Shown here: positions 1-5,309 of the stretch, in pieces
Layout of the letters: every line of letters begins with the position of its first letter
Numbering within the stretch: the stretch's first letter is position 1
Made by a program: the position numbers and the translations under genes
The notes under the pieces: model-generated
What the model saw: the letters and a program-made list of their open reading frames with translations, nothing else
Database searches by the model: none
Told to the model about the DNA's origin: nothing
From: Deltaproteobacteria bacterium
GTDB taxonomy: Bacteria; Desulfobacterota; Desulfobacteria; Desulfobacterales; B30-G6
Assembly: GCA_019313725.1 (NCBI GenBank)
Contig: JAFDAT010000250.1
Location: 1 to 5,612, forward strand
Direction of reading: 5' to 3'
Length of the DNA stretch: 5,612 bases

Positions 1-45
1 AAAATAACATAGTTCTCTTAATAACTCAATGTTCTGCCTTATATC

Positions 46-76
46 TTAACCCCCATGATTGTAACGTTGGGGTTAA
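46..76. repeat. 8-bp perfect inverted repeat upstream of gltA
   Basis: TTAACCCC (46-53) and GGGGTTAA (69-76) are exact reverse complements separated by 15 nt. No T-run follows the right arm on the + strand or the left arm on the - strand, so it does not look like a normal intrinsic terminator. It lies about 16 bp upstream of the proposed gltA -35 box, so it could be a regulator binding site, or an RNA stem at the end of a transcript that enters from outside the window. The repeat is seen directly; its role is a guess. Confidence 0.45.
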
Positions 77-91
77 TAATAGATCCATCGG

Positions 92-120
92 TTGACCGGG
101 AATGAATTCTCCTGTATACC
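92..120 (+). promoter_or_regulatory. Candidate sigma70-type promoter for gltA
   Basis: TTGACC (92-97, 5 of 6 matches to the -35 consensus) is followed after exactly 17 bp by TATACC (115-120, 4 of 6 matches to -10). Transcription would start near 126-128 and give a leader of roughly 105 nt before the gltA ATG. No better promoter was seen between here and gltA. It is a consensus match by eye only. Confidence 0.5.
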
Positions 121-130
121 CTTCGGGACA

Positions 131-151
131 CTCGGATCACGATCCCCCGAG
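131..151 (+). other. Small leader hairpin ahead of gltA
   Basis: CTCGG (131-135) can pair with CCGAG (147-151) around an 11-nt loop, just downstream of the predicted transcription start. CCCCG at 145-149 overlaps its 3' arm and could instead pair with CGGGG at 182-186 inside the next hairpin. The two stems are therefore mutually exclusive alternatives. Five base pairs is short, so chance is possible. Confidence 0.3.
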
Positions 152-161
152 ACATGTTTTG

Positions 162-193
162 ATACCCCATTGCCGCTGCACCGGGGTATTTTT
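162..193 (+). terminator. Terminator-like hairpin inside the gltA leader
   Basis: ATACCCC (162-168) pairs with GGGGTAT (183-189). After a 2x2 internal mismatch, TGC (171-173) pairs with GCA (178-180) around a CGCT loop. Five T's (189-193) begin at the end of the stem. This is the shape of a Rho-independent terminator. No convincing gene ends just before it, and a promoter lies upstream, so it could act as an attenuator for gltA or end a short RNA of about 65 nt. It could also end a transcript coming from left of the window. Confidence 0.55.
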
Positions 194-220
194 ATAAGGC
201 TTTACGAACAAAGGCGCTGC

Positions 221-226
221 AAAGGA
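221..226 (+). promoter_or_regulatory. gltA ribosome binding site (decides the start)
   Basis: AAAGGA lies 7 nt before the ATG at 234. An in-frame TTG at 228 is only 1 nt from the same element, too close for initiation. This favours ATG 234 as the true start and shortens the longest reading frame by two residues. Confidence 0.65.
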
Positions 227-233
227 TTTGGAT

Positions 234-1514
234 ATGGAAGACTACGTTAAACTGGAATACAAAGGTGAAGTATACAGGCTGCCCGTTGTCACCGGTTCGG
301 AAGGTGAAAAATCAGTAGACATTTCAAAACTCCGCCAGGTAACCGGGTTCATCACCCTCGACCCCGGTTATGCCAATACCGGGAGTTGTTCGAGTGCGAT
401 CACTTTCATGGATGGCGAAAAAGGCATCCTGCGCTACCGCGGTATCCCCGTAGAACAACTGGCGGAAAAGGCAACCTTCAAAGAAACCGCTTATCTTCTG
501 ATTAACGGGAGACTGCCGAATCAGGAGGAACTGACCAATTATTCCATTCTGCTCAACGACCATTCGCTCGTTCACGAAGACATGCGCTCTTTTTATCAGA
601 AATTTCCGCGGGCCTCTCATCCCATGGGAATCCTTTCTTCCATGGTCAACGCCCTGAGGAGCTTTTATCCGGCCCTGGCTGACATCGAGGAAGAGAGCAC
701 GATTATGGTGACCCGGCTGCTGGCCAAGGTCAGAACCATGGCCGCCATGTCTTACAAAATATCCAGGGGCCACAGGGTGGTCTATCCCCGATCGGATCTA
801 GCCTACTGCGCCAATTTCCTGAACATGATGTTCGACTCACCTGTCAGGCCTTATGAACTGAACGAAGATGTCACCAATGCCCTCAGGGTGTTCTGGATAC
901 TGCATGCCGACCACGAACAGAACTGCTCGACATCTGCGGTGCGAATCGTTGGCAGCGCGCGAACCAATCTTTACGCGGCAATATCTGCGGGAATAGCGGC
1001 TTTGTGGGGGCCATTGCACGGGGGAGCGAATCAGGCGGTCATCGAAATGCTGTCCGACATTCAACGTGACGGCGGAAGTATTGAACACGTGGTAAAACGG
1101 GCTAAGGATAAAAATGACCCCTTCCGACTCATGGGCTTCGGCCACAGGGTTTACAAAACCTACGATCCCAGGGCCAAGATAATGAAGAAAATGTGCGACA
1201 CGCTGCTACCCAAGCTGACGATCAGGGACCCCTTGCTGGACATCGCTAAAAAGTTGGAAGAAACCGCGCGCAAAGACAACTATTTCATTGAGCACAACCT
1301 TTATCCCAATGTCGATTTTTACAGCGGTATCGTCCTGCGCGCCATCGGTATACCAACCAATATGTTTACGGTGATGTTCGCTATCGGAAGACTTCCCGGG
1401 TGGATCGCCCAATGGAAGGAAAGCATGTACGACCCCAATTGGAAACTATCCCGCCCACGGCAGATCTATACCGGACCGACGGAAACAGAATTCATCCCCA
1501 TTCACCAAAGATAA
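234..1514 (+). CDS. gltA: Citrate synthase, type II (GltA-like)
   Basis: Condenses acetyl-CoA and oxaloacetate to citrate in the cytoplasm, the entry step of the TCA cycle and of glutamate synthesis. The 426-residue product (from ATG 234) is almost the length of E. coli GltA (427). Recognisable blocks in order are LHADHEQN (223-230), the G-P-L-H-G-G block with catalytic His262, the signature GFGHRVYKTYDPR (301-313) with catalytic His304, and NVDFYSG with catalytic Asp361. The C-terminal RPRQIYTG is also typical. His110, Tyr145, Arg161 and Lys165 appear to match residues of the E. coli NADH-inhibition pocket, while the E. coli regulatory Cys206 is Val204 here; this alignment is from memory. 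The extended N-terminal beta domain marks the Gram-negative hexameric type, not the short Gram-positive or methylcitrate type. The gene is probably transcribed alone, from the promoter at 92-120, and ends at a terminator shared with the convergent upp. The frame is intact. Confidence 0.97.
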   Translation: MEDYVKLEYKGEVYRLPVVTGSEGEKSVDISKLRQVTGFITLDPGYANTGSCSSAITFMDGEKGILRYRGIPVEQLAEKATFKETAYLLINGRLPNQEELTNYSILLNDHSLVHEDMRSFYQKFPRASHPMGILSSMVNALRSFYPALADIEEESTIMVTRLLAKVRTMAAMSYKISRGHRVVYPRSDLAYCANFLNMMFDSPVRPYELNEDVTNALRVFWILHADHEQNCSTSAVRIVGSARTNLYAAISAGIAALWGPLHGGANQAVIEMLSDIQRDGGSIEHVVKRAKDKNDPFRLMGFGHRVYKTYDPRAKIMKKMCDTLLPKLTIRDPLLDIAKKLEETARKDNYFIEHNLYPNVDFYSGIVLRAIGIPTNMFTVMFAIGRLPGWIAQWKESMYDPNWKLSRPRQIYTGPTETEFIPIHQR

Positions 1515-1551
1515 AAAAGGCCGCTCCGATAAAATCTGAGCGACCTTTTTT
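1513..1551. terminator. Bidirectional Rho-independent terminator between gltA and upp
   Basis: AAAAAAGG (1513-1520) pairs with CCTTTTTT (1544-1551) and CGCTC (1522-1526) pairs with GAGCG (1538-1542), with a single C/A mismatch (1521/1543). GAT (1528-1530) and ATC (1534-1536) may extend the stem into the loop. A-runs and T-runs flank the GC core, so the RNA ends in a U-run on both strands. It overlaps the gltA stop codon and ends 19 bp from the upp stop, so it can stop both convergent genes. Confidence 0.9.
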
Positions 1552-1570
1552 AGCTTGAATTTTTAATATA

Positions 1571-2197
1571 TTACTTGGTGCCGAAAATTTTGTCTCCCGC
1601 ATCTCCCAGACCGGGCAGAATGTAGCCGATTTCATTTAAGCGTTCATCAACTGCGGCCACGTACACATCGACATCCGGGTGACTTTCCCTGACCTTTTGG
1701 ATTCCCTCCGGTGCCGCCACAAGAAAAATACCGCGGATTTTTGTACACCCCGACTCCTTGAGATAGTCGATGGTCGCACAGAGTGTCCCCCCTGTTGCCA
1801 GCATGGGGTCCAGGATAAGAGCAATCCGTTCCTCCATCTTGCTGGTCATCTTAACATAGTATTTCACGGGTTCCAGTGTTTCTTCATTGCGATAAAGCCC
1901 TACCACGCTGACTTTTGCGGAAGGAATAAGGTCCAGCACCCCGTCCATCATCCCCAAACCGGCCCTCAGGATCGGCACTACGGTTATCTTCTTGCCTTTG
2001 ATACGCTCCACTTCGACAGGTCCGGCCCAACCCTCAATGATCTTTTTCTCTGTCTCCAACCCCTTGGTTGCTTCATACGTCAACAGGCTGGCCAGCTCGG
2101 AAGCGAGATCTCTGAAGTCTTTAACGGTCACGTCATGTTTTCGCATGAATCCCAGTTTATGCTTGATAAGCGGATGATCTACGATGTGTATACCCAC
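1571..2197 (-). CDS. upp: Uracil phosphoribosyltransferase
   Basis: Converts uracil and PRPP to UMP and diphosphate in pyrimidine salvage; a cytoplasmic enzyme, usually GTP-activated in E. coli. The 208-residue product has exactly the length of E. coli Upp and closely resembles it throughout. Visible motifs are TYEAT (40-44), KKITVVPILRAGLGMMDGVL (69-88), YRNEETLEPV (102-111), the PRPP-binding loop LILDPMLATGGT (127-138), and the uracil-binding C-terminal block YILPGLGDAGDKIFGTK (192-208). The start is a GTG at 2197, reading MGIHIVDHPLIKHKLG, with AAGGAG (2204-2209) six bases upstream. It lies 14 bp downstream of the stop of the 100-aa membrane protein on the same strand, so the two are probably cotranscribed. 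No uracil permease gene is adjacent in the window. The frame is intact. Confidence 0.97.
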   Translation of the reverse strand: MGIHIVDHPLIKHKLGFMRKHDVTVKDFRDLASELASLLTYEATKGLETEKKIIEGWAGPVEVERIKGKKITVVPILRAGLGMMDGVLDLIPSAKVSVVGLYRNEETLEPVKYYVKMTSKMEERIALILDPMLATGGTLCATIDYLKESGCTKIRGIFLVAAPEGIQKVRESHPDVDVYVAAVDERLNEIGYILPGLGDAGDKIFGTK

Positions 2198-2203
2198 TGC
2201 ATT

Positions 2204-2209
2204 CTCCTT
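2204..2209 (-). promoter_or_regulatory. upp ribosome binding site supporting the GTG start
   Basis: On the - strand AAGGAG lies 6 nt before GTG 2197. The only nearby ATG on that strand, between the site and the GTG, is out of frame, so GTG is the start. The site lies in the 14-nt gap after the TAA of the upstream 100-aa gene, so translation of the two may be coupled. Confidence 0.75.
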
Positions 2210-2211
2210 TT

Positions 2212-2514
2212 TTAAAATTCGCCCAAAGGCCGTGCAAACGTAAACTTTGCCGGATCAACCACCAGCTTGGATGCTGCTTCGCCGGCATTTCTGCCCAACA
2301 GTGAAAAAGGAAGCGATATCACAAAAAATCCTGCCCCTATAATAGTGGCTATGATTCCAAGGGGACGTACGAATAGAGCGTCGATCACCATCTCCTCCGT
2401 AGAAATTTCAGCTCCCGTCACCCGGGATTGTGCAAAACTGTTTGTCGCAAATGAAACCGTGGCAAAAACAACAATCAGAAAAATAACCATGGGTTTCTTT
2501 GTGAGTTTATACAT
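2212..2514 (-). CDS. Small exported/membrane protein of unknown function
   Basis: I cannot name this 100-residue protein. It begins MYKLTKKP, followed by a hydrophobic stretch (9-23) and a signal-peptidase-like site SFA|QS after residue 28, so it is either secreted or anchored by its N-terminus. A second hydrophobic segment, roughly 52-73 (LGIIATIIGAGFFVISLPFS and following), looks like a membrane helix. The tail (74-100) is soluble. The tetrapeptide RPLG occurs twice, at 50-53 just before the helix and at 95-98 near the C-terminus. Small proteins with this general pattern (V-I-D-A-L-x-x-R-P-L-G, S-L-P-F-S, then F-T-F-x-R-P-L-G) seem familiar to me from deltaproteobacteria as conserved hypotheticals, but I cannot check this. 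The start has a strong AAGGAGG (2519-2525) 4 nt upstream. The gene is first in a likely two-gene operon with upp, with a promoter at 2655-2683. Position next to upp does not by itself show a role in uracil uptake. Confidence 0.85.
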   Translation of the reverse strand: MYKLTKKPMVIFLIVVFATVSFATNSFAQSRVTGAEISTEEMVIDALFVRPLGIIATIIGAGFFVISLPFSLLGRNAGEAASKLVVDPAKFTFARPLGEF

Positions 2515-2518
2515 GATG

Positions 2519-2525
2519 CCTCCTT
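2519..2525 (-). promoter_or_regulatory. Strong ribosome binding site for the 100-aa protein
   Basis: AAGGAGG on the - strand is a perfect Shine-Dalgarno match, with a slightly short 4-nt spacer to ATG 2514. It makes translation of this small frame very likely and fixes its start. Confidence 0.75.
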
Positions 2526-2654
2526 AATTGAGTGGTGTACGACGTGTTGCCTCCGCACCGGGCCACCGCAGATCCCTTTCTGCCCGATGTTTAAAAAACT
2601 TTTTGCATTTCCAAAAAAAAATTTTGCCATTAGTGCATTAAATCGGTTATAAGA

Positions 2655-2683
2655 ACTATAGCACATGTAACAATATCTTGCAA
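2655..2683 (-). promoter_or_regulatory. Candidate promoter for the 100-aa gene and upp
   Basis: On the - strand TTGCAA (2678-2683, 4 of 6 to -35) is followed by a 17-bp spacer and TATAGT (2655-2660, 5 of 6 to -10). The start would be near 2648, giving a leader of about 134 nt. The site is interleaved with a candidate priA promoter on the other strand. Confidence 0.5.
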
Positions 2684-2694
2684 CCCAATATAAT
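2667..2694 (+). promoter_or_regulatory. Candidate promoter for priA
   Basis: A perfect TATAAT (2689-2694) has GTAACA (2667-2672, 4 of 6 to -35) 16 bp upstream. The start would be near 2701, about 40 nt before the priA ATG. The -35 match is modest, and the -35 box of the opposite promoter lies between its two elements. Confidence 0.4.
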
Positions 2695-2741
2695 TATTCA
2701 AATTTCAGGCCCAAGCGGAACCCATCCTATTCGGCGCCCAT

Positions 2742-5219
2742 ATGAAAAAAAACAAAAAGTATATCGAGGTCGCCGTTGCCCTGCCTGTGTATAAAACGTT
2801 TACTTACATGGCCCCGGAACACCTGGTGGAACGCGTGTCGGTGGGTAAAAGGGTCCTGGTCCCTTTCGGCAGGCGGAAGGTGAGCGGGTATATCCTGAAC
2901 ATCGCCGCAGATGCAGCGATCCATGCCCCAAAACCCATCTTCGACATTCTTGACCACCAGGCGTTGTTCCCGGCTGTCATGGTCCGCCTTTTCAAGTGGA
3001 CGGCAGACTACTATTTTTTCCCCATCGGCCTCGTGATTAAAAATGCCCTGCCGGGCGGCCTGCATACGTTTGAACACCCTTCAACGGCCATCACGCCCGA
3101 CGGTCGGGAAACCCTGGAAAAGAAAATCCTGGCTCCCATGGAATACGCCGTTCTGCAAAAGCTCCTGGCCGGTCCTCTAAGCCCGATGCAATTGGAAAAT
3201 GCCATAAAAGCGGGTTTGTCCGAACCGGTGGTTCAACAGATGCTGAATCAAGGCTGGATCGCCAACGTGAGGATACTGAAGAAGGATCGTGTCAGGGCTA
3301 AAATGCAGCGCTACGCCACCCTCTTAAACGAAAAAATACCAAACAAAAACATATCGGCCCCCCGGCAGAAAATCATTGACATGCTGAGTGGGGAAGCAGG
3401 CCTTGCCGTAAGCGAATTGAAAGCCGCACACCCCGGCGCACCGGCACTTATCAGGAAGATGGCCGAGGCCGGATACGTGTCCATCACCGAAAAACGTGTC
3501 TTCCGGGACCCCTTGGGTGAGCTCATCGAAAGCAAACCCCCGCCCGTACCCACGGAGGAACAAAAATCGGCTTTGGCTACCATAGGCGGGGCTGTAGGCA
3601 AGGGGTTTTCCACTTTCCTCCTGGCCGGTGTGACCGGAAGCGGAAAAACCGAGGTCTATCTGCGCCTTGCCCGGCGCACCCTGAAACAGGGTCTTTCGGT
3701 ACTGATACTGGTTCCTGAAATTTCACTGATCTCCCAGATGGAACGGCAGTTCCGCGAAAGATTCGGAGAACGTATTGCCGTGCTGCACAGCGGACTGTCG
3801 GCCGGTGAAAGGCTGGACCAATGGCAAAAAATCATGAGCCGCAAGGTTGAAATCGTCATAGGCGCAAGGTCTGCCGTTTTTGCACCCTTTGACGGTATTG
3901 GCCTCATCGTGGTGGATGAAGAACACGACACCTCCTATAAGCAGGAAGGCACGCTGCGTTACAATGCCCGGGATATCGCCGTTGTCCGGGCTCAGCAGCA
4001 GAACGCCATAGTGCTGTTGGGATCGGCCACGCCGTCTGTTCAGTCCTACCATAATGTCCAAGATGGCAAGTACACGCTGGTCAGCCTGACCAAAAGGGTC
4101 GCGCAGAAAAATCTACCCGACATCACGACTGTCGATTTATGCGGTTCCAGGGACAATAAAGGCGTTCGGCGATATTTATCAAAGGAACTCCTCACCGCTC
4201 TCGGGGAAACCATGGACAGGGGTGAGCAGGCCATTTTATTTCTAAACCGCAGAGGTTTTGCCAATTTTCCCGTGTGCGCTTCCTGTGGCAAGCCAATCCA
4301 GTGCAAGAACTGCGATATTACCCTTACCTTTCACCAGAAAGACAACGCCTACAGGTGTCATTACTGCGGCTTTACCATACCGTCTGTATCTAAATGTCCG
4401 GCCTGCGGTTCCGCTAATATCCATCAATTGGGCATCGGAACGGAAAAAATTGAATCGGCGATGACGGCCATGTTTCCGCACAAAACCACCGTTCGCATGG
4501 ACCGCGATACCGTAGCCCGCAAAGGTGCCCTGGTAAAAATACTGAAAGGTCTTAAAGACAGAAAAATCGACATCCTGGTGGGAACGCAAATGGTAACCAA
4601 AGGTCATGACTTCCCGGGTATCACCCTGGTGGGTATCATCTGTGCGGACCTCTCGCTCAGCTTTCCTGATTTCCGCGCCGGGGAACGCACCTTTCAACTC
4701 CTGGCCCAGGTGGCTGGGCGCGCAGGCCGGGGGGAAACACCGGGAAGGGTCATACTGCAAACCTACAACCCAGACCACTTCAGTATCCAGTGTGCCCAGA
4801 ATCAGGATTTTCAGACCTTCTACCGGGAAGAAATCGGCTTTCGAAAAACCCTTGCCTACCCCCCCTTCTCGAGGATGGTTCAAATCAAGATATCCAGCAA
4901 GAACCGCCAAAAAGGCAATCAGCAGGCACAAAGGATCGGCAAACAGGCCCGGGACCTCATCGGGACGGACCCGCTGTTCAAAAAAAATATCCTCATATTC
5001 GGGCCATTGGAATCACCCCTCACCAGGATAGCGGCCCGCTACAGGTGGCAACTGCTCCTGAAAGGCATGCATTTGTCACCGCTGCGTGATTTTGTTCAAC
5101 GGCTCCTGTTCGATTTGCGGTCAGACGGCCCAGATCGAGCCGTAAAAATTGATCGCACCAAAAAAATTGATCGCGCCGTAAAAATCGCCGTTGATGTCGA
5201 TCCTTTTTTCATGATGTGA
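2742..5219 (+). CDS. priA: Primosomal protein N', replication restart helicase PriA
   Basis: A 3'-to-5' superfamily 2 helicase that binds abandoned replication forks and reloads the replicative helicase. Of 825 residues, about 8-105 form the 3'-DNA-binding domain (YIEVAVALPVYKTFTY, RVLVPFGRRKVSGYI, and Y-Y-F-F-P-I-G near 90-96). A winged-helix/linker region follows to about 265. Helicase lobe 1 has Walker A GVTGSGKT (296-303), GARSAVFAPF (374-383), DEEH (392-395) and GSATPS (427-432). The zinc region carries all eight expected cysteines at 512, 515, 521, 524, 539, 542, 552 and 555. Lobe 2 has LVGTQMVTKGHDFPG (612-626) and QVAGRAGRGE (656-665). The C-terminal domain ends in VDVDP. E. coli PriA is about 732 residues; the extra length is mainly before residue 270 and at the end. 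ATG 2742 is the only usable start after the in-frame TAA at 2691, yet no clear Shine-Dalgarno precedes it. Three DRxxKI repeats at 798-815 interrupt the last segment. The frame is otherwise intact. Confidence 0.97.
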   Translation: MKKNKKYIEVAVALPVYKTFTYMAPEHLVERVSVGKRVLVPFGRRKVSGYILNIAADAAIHAPKPIFDILDHQALFPAVMVRLFKWTADYYFFPIGLVIKNALPGGLHTFEHPSTAITPDGRETLEKKILAPMEYAVLQKLLAGPLSPMQLENAIKAGLSEPVVQQMLNQGWIANVRILKKDRVRAKMQRYATLLNEKIPNKNISAPRQKIIDMLSGEAGLAVSELKAAHPGAPALIRKMAEAGYVSITEKRVFRDPLGELIESKPPPVPTEEQKSALATIGGAVGKGFSTFLLAGVTGSGKTEVYLRLARRTLKQGLSVLILVPEISLISQMERQFRERFGERIAVLHSGLSAGERLDQWQKIMSRKVEIVIGARSAVFAPFDGIGLIVVDEEHDTSYKQEGTLRYNARDIAVVRAQQQNAIVLLGSATPSVQSYHNVQDGKYTLVSLTKRVAQKNLPDITTVDLCGSRDNKGVRRYLSKELLTALGETMDRGEQAILFLNRRGFANFPVCASCGKPIQCKNCDITLTFHQKDNAYRCHYCGFTIPSVSKCPACGSANIHQLGIGTEKIESAMTAMFPHKTTVRMDRDTVARKGALVKILKGLKDRKIDILVGTQMVTKGHDFPGITLVGIICADLSLSFPDFRAGERTFQLLAQVAGRAGRGETPGRVILQTYNPDHFSIQCAQNQDFQTFYREEIGFRKTLAYPPFSRMVQIKISSKNRQKGNQQAQRIGKQARDLIGTDPLFKKNILIFGPLESPLTRIAARYRWQLLLKGMHLSPLRDFVQRLLFDLRSDGPDRAVKIDRTKKIDRAVKIAVDVDPFFMM
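5133..5186 (+). repeat. Three-copy 18-bp in-frame tandem repeat in priA
   Basis: Units run 5133-5150, 5151-5168 and 5169-5186. All start GATCG and end AAAAATT or AAAAATC, and they encode DRAVKI, DRTKKI and DRAVKI (residues 798-815). Because the unit is a multiple of three, the frame is kept. The segment falls just before the usual PriA ending AVDVDP, where one V-K-I strand would be expected, so it looks like a recent local expansion. Confidence 0.85.
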
Positions 5220-5225
5220 TCCGTC

Positions 5226-5254
5226 TTGACATTTCAGAAACTGAAAATTATGGT
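5226..5254 (+). promoter_or_regulatory. Promoter of the DUF1573-like gene
   Basis: A perfect -35 box TTGACA (5226-5231) is followed by exactly 17 bp and TATGGT (5249-5254, 4 of 6 to -10). Transcription would start near 5261, leaving a leader of about 49 nt. This indicates that the gene after priA has its own promoter 7 nt beyond the priA stop codon. Confidence 0.6.
5232..5246. promoter_or_regulatory. Operator-like palindrome between -35 and -10
   Basis: TTTCAG-AAA-CTGAAA is a perfect 6-bp inverted repeat with a 3-bp centre. It fills most of the 17-bp spacer of the promoter at 5226-5254. A dimeric regulator bound here would block RNA polymerase. No T-run follows, so it is not a terminator for priA. 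The regulator is unknown. Confidence 0.45.
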
Positions 5255-5294
5255 ATGGCTTTCATCAAAAATAATCGATAACGATCACGAACTC

Positions 5295-5300
5295 AAGGGA
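5295..5300 (+). promoter_or_regulatory. Ribosome binding site for the DUF1573-like gene
   Basis: AAGGGA ends 9 nt before ATG 5310. It selects that ATG, which begins a clear signal peptide, over in-frame TTG 5226 (which is the -35 box itself) and ATG 5250 (which overlaps the -10 box). Confidence 0.6.
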
Positions 5301-5309
5301 ATCAATGCT

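Noticed and set aside
3..95. Open frame from the left edge to TGA 93-95, possibly the end of an upstream gene
   Set aside because: The AT-rich, Cys- and Asn-rich translation has no recognisable features, and the length (30 codons) is expected by chance.
102..197. 31-codon frame starting at ATG 102 in the gltA leader, ending at TAA 195-197
   Set aside because: It begins before the predicted transcription start, has no spaced ribosome binding site, and runs through the terminator-like hairpin. Its composition does not look protein-like.
228..233. TTG at 228 as the gltA start, giving 428 residues
   Set aside because: The AAAGGA site at 221-226 is only 1 nt from TTG but 7 nt from ATG 234, so ATG is the better start. 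The two differ by two residues only.
1679..2215. Long + strand frame opposite upp (178 codons)
   Set aside because: It is the antisense shadow of a fully intact, highly conserved upp; its His/Cys/Phe-rich translation matches no family I know.
2614..2625. A-run/T-run in the priA upstream gap as an intrinsic terminator
   Set aside because: No GC-rich stem precedes the T-run on either strand; it is simply AT-rich intergenic sequence.
2475..2666. 63-codon - strand frame starting within the upp-operon promoter
   Set aside because: Its ATG overlaps the -10 box, it has no ribosome binding site, and it overlaps the start of the well-supported 100-aa gene in another frame.
4242..4931. Long - strand frame opposite priA (229 codons)
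   Set aside because: It overlaps the zinc and helicase-lobe-2 coding region of an intact priA and has no domain of its own, so it is a shadow.
5232..5247. The palindrome after priA as a priA terminator
   Set aside because: It is AT-rich with short arms and no T-run, and it sits inside a well-spaced promoter, so an operator role fits better.
5226..5309. N-terminal extension of the DUF1573-like gene from TTG 5226 or ATG 5250
   Set aside because: These positions coincide with the -35 and -10 boxes, and the extension would bury the signal peptide that starts at ATG 5310.
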